DNA from: Deltaproteobacteria bacterium
GTDB taxonomy: Bacteria; Desulfobacterota; Syntrophia; Syntrophales; Smithellaceae
Assembly (NCBI GenBank): GCA_012729055.1
Contig: JAAYDW010000068.1
Coordinates: forward strand, 62,001 to 126,000
Reading direction: 5' to 3'
DNA length: 64,000 bases
This document shows positions 47,680-56,362 of the stretch, in pieces (within the stretch, counting starts at the first letter, position 1; each line of letters opens with the position of its first letter). The notes beneath the pieces were generated by a model. It was not told the origin of the DNA and ran no database searches. It saw only the letters and a list, made by a program, of their open reading frames with translations. The position numbers and the translations under genes were made by a program.

Positions 47680-49128
47680 ATGACCGCCATGAAAGCTTCC
47701 GCCAGTCTCGATTTTCTGTTTCACCCGCAGTCCATCGCCATCGCCGGCGTGTCGGAAAACGTCAACAAGTTCAACTTCGGCCTGCGATACCTGCAGGGCC
47801 TCCAGGAGTTCGGCTATCCGGGGAAACTCTATCCGCTCAATCCCGCCGGGGGCGAAGTCAACGGCATGACCCTCTACAAAAGCCTCCGGGAGATTCCCGG
47901 CGAGGTCGATTACATCATTTCCGCCATTCCCGCCCCCTTTACGCCGCAGCTGGTCGATGAAGCGGCCGCAAAAGGCGTGAAGGCCATCCATTTTTTCACG
48001 TCCGGTTTCAGCGAGATCGAAAACGCCGAGGGCAAGCGCCTGCAGGCGGAGGTGCTTGCCAGGGCGAAGAAAGGCGGCATCCGCGTGATCGGCCCCAACT
48101 GCCTGGGGCTTTACTGTCCGGCGGGCGGCCTCAGCTTCAACGGCGACTACGCCAGGACCGCGGGCCAGGTGGCCATGATTTCCCAGAGCGGCGGGAACGC
48201 CGCGCACTGCATTCAGGAAGGCGCCGCCCGCGGCGTTTATTTCAGCAAAGTGATCAGCATGGGCAACGGCGCGGACCTCAACGAATCGGACTATCTGGAA
48301 TATCTGGCCGAGGATGAAGAGACGAAAATCATCACGGCGTATCTTGAAGGCGTCCGCCAGGGACCGCGGTTTTTCAAGGCGCTGGAAAAGGCGGCGAAAC
48401 GCAAACCCGTCGTGGTGCTGAAAGTCGGAACGTCCGAATCCGGCGCTGAGGCAGCGGTTTCGCACACGACGGCCCTGGCCGGTTCCGATCAGGTCTGGGA
48501 CGGTCTTCTGAAACAGGCGAGCGTTATCCGCGCCGGAAGCATCGAAGAGATGATGGACGTCGCGCTGGCGTTTCAGCAGATGACCAAGCCCGCGGGAAAC
48601 CGGATGGTGATCGTCGGCATCGGGGGCGGCGCCAGCGTGATCCTTGCGGACGAATTTTCCTCAGCGGGGCTTCCGCTCCCGCGGCTCGGCTTTGAGCTCC
48701 GGCAAAACCTGATCAACGTGTTTCCCACGGAAGCGGGGCGGATTTTCAAAAATCCGATCGACCTCAACAATTTCGAGACGCCCGACAAATTCTTCAGGAC
48801 CATGAGTCTTCTGGACGCCTGCGAGGAAGCCGACATGCTCATTCTCCATGTGGCGTTCGACCATTTCGGCCTCGTCTCCAGCGCGGAAAAGGAATTCTGG
48901 GTGGGCTCGTTTCTCCAGTTGATCGGCCAGAGCAAGAAGAACCTCACCAAGCCGCTCGCAGTGATCCTGCACAGCTACAGCTCCGCGAACATGAAGCCGC
49001 TGGCGCAGAAGGCGGCGACGGAACTGGCCGCCCTGGGCATTGCCGTCTTTCCCTCCATCGGGCGCGCGGCGCTGGCCCTGGGTCGCTTTACCCGCTACTG
49101 TGCAAGGCGAAGCCTATGGAACAGGTGA
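47680..49128 (+). CDS. ADP-forming acyl-CoA synthetase alpha-type subunit (second copy)
   Basis: About 482 residues with a CoA-binding Rossmann region (IAIAGVSENVNKFNFGLRYL), the VIGPNCLGLY motif, and a probable phosphohistidine in AAVSHTTALAG. Like the protein at 8585 it has no ATP-grasp domain. Start is uncertain between ATG 47680 (AAGGG only three bases upstream) and ATG 47689. It begins eight bases after the DUF1330 stop and overlaps the sirtuin start by 13 bases, so all three genes are coupled. Confidence 0.82.
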   Translation: MTAMKASASLDFLFHPQSIAIAGVSENVNKFNFGLRYLQGLQEFGYPGKLYPLNPAGGEVNGMTLYKSLREIPGEVDYIISAIPAPFTPQLVDEAAAKGVKAIHFFTSGFSEIENAEGKRLQAEVLARAKKGGIRVIGPNCLGLYCPAGGLSFNGDYARTAGQVAMISQSGGNAAHCIQEGAARGVYFSKVISMGNGADLNESDYLEYLAEDEETKIITAYLEGVRQGPRFFKALEKAAKRKPVVVLKVGTSESGAEAAVSHTTALAGSDQVWDGLLKQASVIRAGSIEEMMDVALAFQQMTKPAGNRMVIVGIGGGASVILADEFSSAGLPLPRLGFELRQNLINVFPTEAGRIFKNPIDLNNFETPDKFFRTMSLLDACEEADMLILHVAFDHFGLVSSAEKEFWVGSFLQLIGQSKKNLTKPLAVILHSYSSANMKPLAQKAATELAALGIAVFPSIGRAALALGRFTRYCARRSLWNR

Positions 49129-49925
49129 TTGCAAAAGTAGCCGGACAGCTCGTCAAAAGCAGACACGCCATTGCGCTCACCGGCGCCGGCCTCTCGACCG
49201 AATCGGGCATTCCCGATTTCCGGGGGCCCAACGGCATCTGGACGAAGAACCCGGAGGCCGAACGGCAGGCCTACGAAAGCTATTACAAGTTTCAGCGGGA
49301 TCCCCGGCAGTACTGGGTCGAGAGCCTGACCGGCGCCTCGTGGCTCACGGCGCTCTTCAAGGCGCGCCCCAATGCCGGTCACGATGCGCTGGCCCAACTG
49401 GAAAGCCTGTCCATTTTGAAATGCGTCGTCACTCAGAACATCGACAATCTGCACCAGAAAGCGGGCAGCAAAAAGGTTCTCGACTATCACGGCAATATTT
49501 CGCTTTTGCGCTGCTTCGAATGCAACGCACGGTTTGATCCTGAGGAGTACGACCTGGAGAGGCTGCTCGCACAGAACCGTCTGCCGCCCCTGTGCCGCCG
49601 CTGCAACGGCGTGCTGAAATCGGACGTCGTCCATTTCAACGAGGCGATTCCGCCGGACGTCGCCCGGGAGAGCCTGGAGGAAGTCGAGCGCTGCGATTTG
49701 ATGCTGATCTGCGGAACGTCCGCGACCGTTTATCCGTTTGCCATGCTGCCCCGGACGGCAAAACAGAACAATTACCGGCAAAAGACCGTCATCATCGAAA
49801 TCAACGCCGATCCCACGCCGCTCACCCGGGAGGGCATATCCGATGATCTTCTTCAGGGAAAGACGGGAGAAATTCTGCCCAGGATTCTGGAAGAGGTGCA
49901 GAAACTGAAAGCAGCCGGACGCTGA
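49116..49925 (+). CDS. Sir2-family NAD-dependent protein deacylase
   Basis: 269 residues with GAGLSTESGIPDFRGPNG, TQNIDNLH and a catalytic His in DYHGN. A zinc site (CFEC and CRRC) and GTSATVYPFA complete the sirtuin core. Bacterial CobB removes acyl groups from lysines, including those of CoA-ligase active sites, and its 13-base overlap with the preceding acyl-CoA synthetase gene suggests control of that protein or of other ligases here. Its substrate class (acetyl, succinyl or others) is unproven. Confidence 0.93.
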   Translation: MEQVIAKVAGQLVKSRHAIALTGAGLSTESGIPDFRGPNGIWTKNPEAERQAYESYYKFQRDPRQYWVESLTGASWLTALFKARPNAGHDALAQLESLSILKCVVTQNIDNLHQKAGSKKVLDYHGNISLLRCFECNARFDPEEYDLERLLAQNRLPPLCRRCNGVLKSDVVHFNEAIPPDVARESLEEVERCDLMLICGTSATVYPFAMLPRTAKQNNYRQKTVIIEINADPTPLTREGISDDLLQGKTGEILPRILEEVQKLKAAGR

Positions 49926-49958
49926 AAAAAAGCGTCCGCCGGAATAAAAAACGTTGGC

Positions 49959-49998
49959 CGCCCGGGCTTATTCCCGAATGGCGCGAAAAGCCCGGGCG
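49959..49998. terminator. Convergent hairpin after the sirtuin gene
   Basis: CGCCCGGGCTT (49959-49969) and AAGCCCGGGCG (49988-49998) pair perfectly around an 18-base loop. It abuts the stop codon of the minus-strand small gene. No long T run follows, so its role as a two-way terminator is inferred from position. Confidence 0.55.
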
Positions 49999-50319
49999 CT
50001 ACACGACCTGCGGCCCGTCCTTGGTGAATCCGACCACTTGAACCGACGTTTCCGGCGCAATGTAGCGGGAAAAGACGACGGGCACCGCAAATTCTCCGAA
50101 CCGCGCCGTTCCATCCTCCAAGAGCACGCCCCTGTCCCCGATGCTGATTTTGTGAGCGCGGTCCAGGTAAGGAATCACCAGGACCATTCCCGGCCCTTTG
50201 AGCCCCGCATACTGCCCGCGGCGAAAAAGGGCGATTCTCTGCTGCTCCGGGACCATGCGCATGCTCACGGCAACAAACAACATGATTAAAAAAAGAAAAA
50301 GAGAATCAAACGATCCCAT
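49999..50319 (-). CDS. Miniature stomatin/NfeD-like membrane protein
   Basis: 106 residues with one N-terminal transmembrane segment. MVPEQQRIALFRRGQYAGLKGPGMVLVIPYLDRAHKI is the start of a stomatin/SPFH domain, which normally runs on for 150 or more residues. Here it is followed at once by GDRGVLLEDGTARFGEFAVPVVF and IAPETSVQVVGF, a strand pattern like the C-terminal OB fold of NfeD, the usual partner of stomatin. It may be a compact fusion of the two. The ATG follows AAAGG-type bases. It is the last gene of the isf/zinc-ribbon run. Confidence 0.65.
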   Translation of the reverse strand: MGSFDSLFLFLIMLFVAVSMRMVPEQQRIALFRRGQYAGLKGPGMVLVIPYLDRAHKISIGDRGVLLEDGTARFGEFAVPVVFSRYIAPETSVQVVGFTKDGPQVV

Positions 50320-50343
50320 TTTTACCGCCTTTCTTCGCGATGC

Positions 50344-50532
50344 TTAAGGTTCGTGCGCCTTCTTTCCGTAAACGCGCTCATAGGCCGCGCAGTAAGGGCA
50401 GAAGCTGCTTTCGATGCTTTTTACAAACCAGTAGGCGATGCCGCGCTGCTTTTTGCGGGCGCGTGTGCAGACGGGACACTCCACGCAGCGCCGCGCCATC
50501 TGCCGGTCTTTTTCCGTGATTTCCGGGGTCAT
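50344..50532 (-). CDS. Small four-cysteine protein (zinc-ribbon-like)
   Basis: 62 residues with cysteines CVECPVC and CPYC that could bind one zinc. No family was recognised. ATG at 50532 (MTPEITEK) follows AAGGAGA. It lies between an Fe-S flavoprotein gene and the stomatin/NfeD-like gene. Confidence 0.55.
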   Translation of the reverse strand: MTPEITEKDRQMARRCVECPVCTRARKKQRGIAYWFVKSIESSFCPYCAAYERVYGKKAHEP

Positions 50533-50591
50533 GGTTTGTCTCCTTTTCATCCGGTGAAACGGTTTGCTGAAAAAAAATACCGCCTGTCCGG

Positions 50592-51185
50592 TCAGGCCTG
50601 CTGCGTTTGAGGGTCGCCCAGTTTTTTCAAAAGCCAGGCCATGTTCCGTCCCAGCACTTTCATGATATTGAGGCCTTCCTCGTCCTGTATCACGTCTTGT
50701 GGATTCAAACCCATCCCCACATTCCAGTAGCAGGAGCCGGGCACGATCATCTGGTGGTACAAAAAGAAATGGTTGAGCGCGTCAAAGGCGAAGACGCTGC
50801 CCGCCCGGCGCACCGCCACGACGCCCGCTCCGACTTTCCGGCGCAGCAGAAAACCGTTGGCGCTTGCGACCAGGCCGGCGCGGTCGATCAGCGCTTTCAT
50901 CTCGGCGGTGATGTTCGAAAAATAGGTCGGCGATCCGAGCAGAATGCCGTCGGCTTCAATCATTTTTTCGAGACATTCGTTGAGGCCGTCGTTTTGCACG
51001 GCGCAGCGCCGGTCCTGATTTTCGAAGCATTTATAGCACGCGATACAGCCGGTGATCTTTTTTCCGGCCAGCTGCACCAGTTCCGTCGCGATGCCTTCCT
51101 GTTCCAGTTCGCTTAAAACCGTTCGGAGCAGGGCGTGGGTGTTTCCCGTTTTCCGCGGGCTGCCGTTCACGGCGATTACTTTCAT
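50592..51185 (-). CDS. Iron-sulfur flavoprotein (Isf/NADPH-dependent FMN reductase family)
   Basis: 197 residues with the flavodoxin phosphate loop AVNGSPRKTGNT and a cysteine cluster CIACYKCF...CAVQND suggesting the 4Fe-4S site of archaeal-type Isf proteins. LLGSPTYFSNITAEMKALIDRAG is the second flavin region. Such proteins donate electrons from ferredoxin to acceptors or oxidants in anaerobes. It is 155 bases downstream of the glycyl radical enzyme genes on the same strand and could support enzyme activation, but the gap allows a separate promoter. Confidence 0.88.
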   Translation of the reverse strand: MKVIAVNGSPRKTGNTHALLRTVLSELEQEGIATELVQLAGKKITGCIACYKCFENQDRRCAVQNDGLNECLEKMIEADGILLGSPTYFSNITAEMKALIDRAGLVASANGFLLRRKVGAGVVAVRRAGSVFAFDALNHFFLYHQMIVPGSCYWNVGMGLNPQDVIQDEEGLNIMKVLGRNMAWLLKKLGDPQTQQA

Positions 51186-51340
51186 GACTGATTCTCCTTT
51201 GTCCTCGCGTAAACGGCGTCAGCGTAGCGACATTTTTTTGCGAAAGCAAATAAAACATCGAAGCGGGGCAAAAGAATGACCCAGCCTCCGGCCGCTTCGC
51301 AGGGTGTCCCCTTCAACCGGGGAGGAAACCAAGCGGCGCT

Positions 51341-53854
51341 TTACGCCGCTCCATGTTCCGTGCGGGCGATGATGCTGTTTTGCACGTCGCGGCCGAGCCG
51401 CGTGAAATAGGCAACGTAGCCCGCCACACGCACCGTGAGGTCCGAGTAGTCCTCCGGCTTTTCCTGCGCGGCGCGCAGGGTTTCCGACGATACCAGGTTG
51501 AACTGGCAGTGGTGAATCTTCAGATCGACAAAAGTGCGGATGATCGAAGACAGCATCCGGACGCCGCCTTCGCCGGCAAACACGTCGCGGTTGATCCGCA
51601 TATTCAGGGTCTGGCCGAAGAAGATGGAAATATTATCGATCTTGCCTACCGAGTTGAACACGGCCGTGGGGCCGCTCACGTCCGCGCCGCGCGTGGGCGA
51701 AATGCCGTCGGAGAGAGGCTCCCATGCCTTCCTGCCCGAGGGCAGCGCGCCCACGAGTTTTCCGGTGCTCACGTACCAGACGAGAGGATTCTGGTAGGGG
51801 ACCAGGCGCCCTCCTCTGGTGTTTTTGTGCTTCACAACTTCCGTACAGTAAGTTTCCATGACCCAGGCGACCAGGCGGTCGACGTCATCGACGTCGTTGC
51901 CGAATTTGGGCGCCGCAAGCAGTTCCTGCCGCAGCGGTTCGCAGCCGTCGAAGTTTTTTGCAAGCGCATCGAGAAGTTCGGCCATGGAAATCTTCTTCTC
52001 GTCGAAAACCAGTTTTTTGACGGCGATCAGCGAGTCGCCGACGTCCGTGGCGCCCGCCGTGGCGATGCAGGGGCCGAAGTTGAAGCGCGCCCCGCCCGCT
52101 TCGCGGGGAATGCCTTTTTCAATGCAGTCTTCGATGAGAGCGGAGGTGTACACCGTGGGATAGCGTTCGGCCAGCGTGATTTCGGAGTTTTTGTTGGCGA
52201 TCTCGCAGTGATGGGCGAAGTAGGCAAGCTGTTTTAAGTAAGCTTCCTGCAGCTCTTCGAAGGTTTGAAATGTCCGGGGATCGCCCGTGCGGACGCCCAT
52301 ATACTTGCCGTGGTATCGGCTCCAGCCGTCGGAAAGCGCCAGCTCGAGCATTTGCGGCAAAAGCAGAAAAGGCCCCACGTTGAATTCGGAATCGTAGTTG
52401 GCCACGTGCGGCTCGTTGCAGCCGATCGCGCCGCTGGTGCGCGCGAGTTCAAGGGGAACCGGCGGTCCGCCCATCGTGCCGCGGGCGAGGAAGTTTTCAA
52501 CAAAGACATCATTGTTGAGAAACATGGGGTGCCCCGTTCCCAAAACGCACAGCCGGCAGGCCTTGCGCAGAAAATCGTCGGGCGTTTTGCTGTGAACCAG
52601 AACGCCGAAATTCGGTTCGACCAGGCGCGTGTGCATCATTCCCTCCAAGAACAGAAAGGAGAGCTCGTTGGTCGCGTCGCTGCCGTCTTTTTTCAGGCCG
52701 CCCACATCCATGTGATAAGCGGCGCCCGCCTGCGGAATGAAGGGCGACACGCCCTGCGTGAAGCGCATGAGCCAGCAGTCGATGAGTTCCTGCGCTTCTT
52801 CCCGCGTCAGGCGGCCTTCGCGGAGATCCCTTTCATAATAGGGGAACAGATACTGATCGACCTTGCCGGGGCCGACGGCAAACGTAATCGGCGTTTCGCA
52901 CCAGTTGAGAATCTGTGTGAACCAGACCGACTGCAGCGCCTCGTGAAAGGTGCGGGCCGGATGCGCGGGCACGCGGTCGCAGATCGCGGCGATTTTTTCC
53001 AGTTCCGCTTTGCGCGCCGGATCGGCCTCCCGGACGGCCGCTTTCCGGACGCCTGCCGCGAATTTCGCTCCGATGTGCGCCGCCGCTTCCATCGCGAGGA
53101 TGACGCCTTTCAGAAAAGGCACCTTGCGCAGCTCCTGCGGGTCGTTCCAGTCCAGCCGGTCCAAACGCTCCCGAGCGTCTTTCTGGACGCCGAGAAATCC
53201 CTTCCGGAGCACTTTTTCGTAGCCGAAGGAACTGTGCCCGATGTGATGGCGGGTCATACCGTCGCTGATGAATCCGCGGCCGAGGCCGTCGGTTTTTCCC
53301 GGAACCTCGCGAACGTCGACGCGCGGCATCGCGGGCGGTTTCGACCGGGTGATGATGCCGATCTTCTTCAGCTCCGGATCGGGATCGCCGTAGAGGAGTT
53401 CGCGCGTGAGCGGCGGAAGCGTCGAATAGTTCTGGTAAAACCAGTGCCGCTTCCAGTCCCCTTCGCCCTTCCAGTAGGGGATGATTTCTTCCTTGACAAT
53501 GCGGCGGTCTTCATCGCTCATGAATTTGTAGCGGTCGATTTCGATTTCCAGGCGGGTGCCGAGCTGTTCCGCGCCCACCGGAACGGCCTGCGGAGAGCCG
53601 CCGATCCAGCCGACAAAAGGCTCGTCGGGAAAAATTTCGACCGGAAAAGCCGCGACGGCCGCGGCAAACGCTTTGGCGCGCCGGAGGATCATCGGCTCGC
53701 CTTCCGTTTCTTTCATTGTCCGCGCAATCGCCCGGTCGAAGTAAATCGTATAAACGGGGTCCGTCCGCTTCGTGTTTTCGAGGTAAAAGGCGCGCAGCCT
53801 TTGGGTGCGTTCGGTGGGCTTTATCGTAAAAAATTTTTCCGGCAGATCTTCCAT
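51341..53854 (-). CDS. Glycyl radical enzyme, C-x-E type (pair member 1)
   Basis: 837 residues of the pyruvate formate-lyase superfamily. The active-site loop reads GAIGCNEPH (Cys479, Glu481) and the radical glycine is Gly812 in VRVAGYVAYF. Pyruvate formate-lyase has two adjacent cysteines. A single Cys plus Glu two residues on is the layout of the dehydratase/decarboxylase branch (glycerol dehydratase, choline lyase, hydroxyphenylacetate decarboxylase). The substrate cannot be assigned. The residues between ANYDSEF and the second half differ from its neighbour. It begins 19 bases after the stop of the second enzyme. ATG follows AAGGAG. Confidence 0.88.
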   Translation of the reverse strand: MEDLPEKFFTIKPTERTQRLRAFYLENTKRTDPVYTIYFDRAIARTMKETEGEPMILRRAKAFAAAVAAFPVEIFPDEPFVGWIGGSPQAVPVGAEQLGTRLEIEIDRYKFMSDEDRRIVKEEIIPYWKGEGDWKRHWFYQNYSTLPPLTRELLYGDPDPELKKIGIITRSKPPAMPRVDVREVPGKTDGLGRGFISDGMTRHHIGHSSFGYEKVLRKGFLGVQKDARERLDRLDWNDPQELRKVPFLKGVILAMEAAAHIGAKFAAGVRKAAVREADPARKAELEKIAAICDRVPAHPARTFHEALQSVWFTQILNWCETPITFAVGPGKVDQYLFPYYERDLREGRLTREEAQELIDCWLMRFTQGVSPFIPQAGAAYHMDVGGLKKDGSDATNELSFLFLEGMMHTRLVEPNFGVLVHSKTPDDFLRKACRLCVLGTGHPMFLNNDVFVENFLARGTMGGPPVPLELARTSGAIGCNEPHVANYDSEFNVGPFLLLPQMLELALSDGWSRYHGKYMGVRTGDPRTFQTFEELQEAYLKQLAYFAHHCEIANKNSEITLAERYPTVYTSALIEDCIEKGIPREAGGARFNFGPCIATAGATDVGDSLIAVKKLVFDEKKISMAELLDALAKNFDGCEPLRQELLAAPKFGNDVDDVDRLVAWVMETYCTEVVKHKNTRGGRLVPYQNPLVWYVSTGKLVGALPSGRKAWEPLSDGISPTRGADVSGPTAVFNSVGKIDNISIFFGQTLNMRINRDVFAGEGGVRMLSSIIRTFVDLKIHHCQFNLVSSETLRAAQEKPEDYSDLTVRVAGYVAYFTRLGRDVQNSIIARTEHGAA

Positions 53855-53873
53855 CCTGAAACTCCTTACAAGC

Positions 53874-56318
53874 CTATAATTTGTGCTGCGTCCTGGCGAT
53901 CAAGCCATCCTGCAGCGGTTTGATGAGCTGCGTGAAATACGCGCTGTAGCCCGCGACTTTGACGACCAGGTCCCGGTACTTTTCCGGCTCTTTCTGGGCG
54001 CGGCGGAGCGTTTCCGTATCGATGATGTTGAGCTGGACCTGAAAGATTCCCTGGTCCGCAAACGCGCGGAGGAAGGCGGCGAAGCGGGTCATGCCGTCGC
54101 GGCTCCGGAAAATCTCCGGGTCGAAGCGCAGATTGAGCGTGACGCCGGCGGTGAGCTCCGCGGCGTCGATCTTGGCCATGCTCGCCAGAATGGCCGTAGG
54201 GCCGCGAACGTCGCATCCCGCAGAGGGCGACCAGGCGTCCGCCAGCGGCTGCCACGCTTTTCTTCCCGAGGGCAGCGCGCCCACCGCCCAGCCGCCGAAC
54301 ATGTAGTATTGCAGCGGCGCGCCCATCGGGACGGCGTGTCCGCCGCGTGTGTCTTTCTGCCGGGCAACCTCTTCGGCGAAAAGATGGCTGACCCAGGCCG
54401 CCTGCTCGTCGGCTTCGTCGCTGTCGTTGCCGAATTTTGGCGCGGCGCACAAAAGCCGGCGCTGATCGTCGTATCCTGCAAAATCGGCGTCCAGCGCCCG
54501 GCACAGATCGTCCATCGAAATCTTCTTTTCCTCGAAAACCAGTTTGCGCACGGCGGCCAGCGAATCTCCCGCGTCGCTCGATCCCGCGCCGATAACCGTC
54601 CGGAAATTGAACCTGGCCCCTCCGTCCTCGCGCGACTTTCCGCGGGCAATGCAGTCCTTGATGAGGCTTGATTCGAAAGGCGTCGGCAGAAGATCGGCCG
54701 TGACCCGCTCAAAAATGTCCGTGGCCGCGGAAAAATGCTTCATCATGAAGGACAACTGGGCTTTGTATGCGCTGCGGAATTCCTCAAAATCGGCAAAGGC
54801 CCGCGGATCGCCCGTTTCCGGGCCTATTCTTTTTTTGTAGCGCCGGCTCGCGCCGTTGGTGAGCGCCAGTTCGCAGACCGCCGCGAGATTGAAATAGCCG
54901 CCGTAGAAATAGCCCGAGTCGAGCCCCATCAGGACCGGCTCGTAGCAGCCGACGGGCGTGGCGGTCCGCGCCAGCGCCAGCGTGACGGGCGCGCCGCCCG
55001 CGCTTCCCCGCGCGAGCATCTGCGTGGTGAGGACATCGGCGTTCAGGTAGACGGGGTGCCCCGTGCCCAGGGCGGATAGTTCGGCCGCCCGGACGAGCAG
55101 CTTCTGGGGCGTCCGGGGGGAAATCAGAACGCTGATGAAAGGATGCGCCAGCCGGATGTGCTTCATGCTTTCGAGGATCATGCAGGAAAGCATGTTCGTG
55201 GCATCCCGGCCGCAGGCGGTGTATCCGCCTACCGCCAGATGATTGCCGCGGTTGACGTGGTTGAGCTTGATGAGATAGCAGTCGAGGAGTTCCTGGGCGT
55301 CTTCCGGTGTCAGTGCGCCCCGGGTCAGGTCGGCTTCGAGATACGGCAGGAGGTACTGATCGATCCGTCCCGCGGTCTGCGAAAAGATGTTGGGCGTTTC
55401 CCAGTTGATGAATACCTGCGCCAGGAAAATGGATTGCAGCGCCTCGTGAAAGGTCCGGGCCGGATGCGCCGGCACCCGCTCGCAGATCGCGGCGATTTTT
55501 TCCAGTTCGTCTTTGCGCTGCCGGTTTTGTTCCTGTGCGGCGAGCTTTCGGGCGCGGCCGGCAAAGCGCCGACCCGCGTTTTCGGTCGCCGTGAGGGCCA
55601 GAAACGCGGCTTCGAGAAAAGATTTCGCCGCCGCATCGTCAGGAGACAGCGCCGCGAGTTTGTCGGCAACGTCCCGGCGGATACCCTGAAGACCTTTTTC
55701 CAGAATTTCCGGGTATGCGGCCGCATTGTGTCCGTAGTGGCCGCCCGAAATGAAAAAAGGCGTGTAGATCATGGATTGCTTCGGAGGAAAATCGCCCGCG
55801 TCCAGGAAGAGGAGGTCTTTCAAATAGTCCGGCAGCGCCTGCAGATTGGCGCCCGTCTGCGTTTTTTCCCATCTGCCCCCGCCGCGCCAGTAGGGGGCGA
55901 TGTCCTCGATAAGCTCTTTTTGACAGGCGGGATCGAAATCGGCAAGCCCGTATTCGATCGTATCGACCATCAGCGAGGCCAGGCGCTGACCCTTGAGCAG
56001 CACCGCGCAGTCGTCGGGAATGACATCCCGGCAGAGGGGCCGCGGCCCCGCGTGACCGACGATTAATTCATCGGGCCAGATGTCAATGGGCATTTCGCTG
56101 CAGACGGCGGCAAAGACCTTGGCCCGGCTGAGCGCCATCGGCTCGCCTTCGGTTTGCTTCATGATCCTTGTTTCGATGCGCAGACGGTCGATCGATGCGG
56201 TGCAGGGGGTGTCGAGATGTCTCTGCCGCAAACGCAAGATGCGCTCCCGCGCCGGGAGCGCATCTGCGTCCATTGATGTCGGATGCGAAATATGCGCAGA
56301 ATGTTGCGTGTCTTCCAT
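53874..56318 (-). CDS. Glycyl radical enzyme, C-x-E type (pair member 2)
   Basis: 814 residues, superfamily-related but clearly different from pair member 1. The active-site loop is TPVGCYEPVLM (Cys458, Glu460), and the radical glycine is Gly790 in KVAGYSAYFTQL. Near-identical surrounding motifs are VPAHPARTFHEALQS and ALPSGRKAW. The C-terminus ends RTQHKL. ATG at 56318 follows AAGGGA. In-frame ATG 56366 adds a segment without a ribosome site. It lies 44 bases after the activase gene. Two enzymes with one activase suggest either two reactions or one mixed complex. Confidence 0.88.
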   Translation of the reverse strand: MEDTQHSAHISHPTSMDADALPARERILRLRQRHLDTPCTASIDRLRIETRIMKQTEGEPMALSRAKVFAAVCSEMPIDIWPDELIVGHAGPRPLCRDVIPDDCAVLLKGQRLASLMVDTIEYGLADFDPACQKELIEDIAPYWRGGGRWEKTQTGANLQALPDYLKDLLFLDAGDFPPKQSMIYTPFFISGGHYGHNAAAYPEILEKGLQGIRRDVADKLAALSPDDAAAKSFLEAAFLALTATENAGRRFAGRARKLAAQEQNRQRKDELEKIAAICERVPAHPARTFHEALQSIFLAQVFINWETPNIFSQTAGRIDQYLLPYLEADLTRGALTPEDAQELLDCYLIKLNHVNRGNHLAVGGYTACGRDATNMLSCMILESMKHIRLAHPFISVLISPRTPQKLLVRAAELSALGTGHPVYLNADVLTTQMLARGSAGGAPVTLALARTATPVGCYEPVLMGLDSGYFYGGYFNLAAVCELALTNGASRRYKKRIGPETGDPRAFADFEEFRSAYKAQLSFMMKHFSAATDIFERVTADLLPTPFESSLIKDCIARGKSREDGGARFNFRTVIGAGSSDAGDSLAAVRKLVFEEKKISMDDLCRALDADFAGYDDQRRLLCAAPKFGNDSDEADEQAAWVSHLFAEEVARQKDTRGGHAVPMGAPLQYYMFGGWAVGALPSGRKAWQPLADAWSPSAGCDVRGPTAILASMAKIDAAELTAGVTLNLRFDPEIFRSRDGMTRFAAFLRAFADQGIFQVQLNIIDTETLRRAQKEPEKYRDLVVKVAGYSAYFTQLIKPLQDGLIARTQHKL

Positions 56319-56362
56319 GGAACTTCCCTTGATGCTCTTCCTGCAATGCTGTTTAAATACTA

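Noticed and set aside
52265-53923. 552-codon plus-strand frame antisense to glycyl radical enzyme 1
   Set aside because: It has no domain resemblance, and the enzyme on the minus strand is complete.
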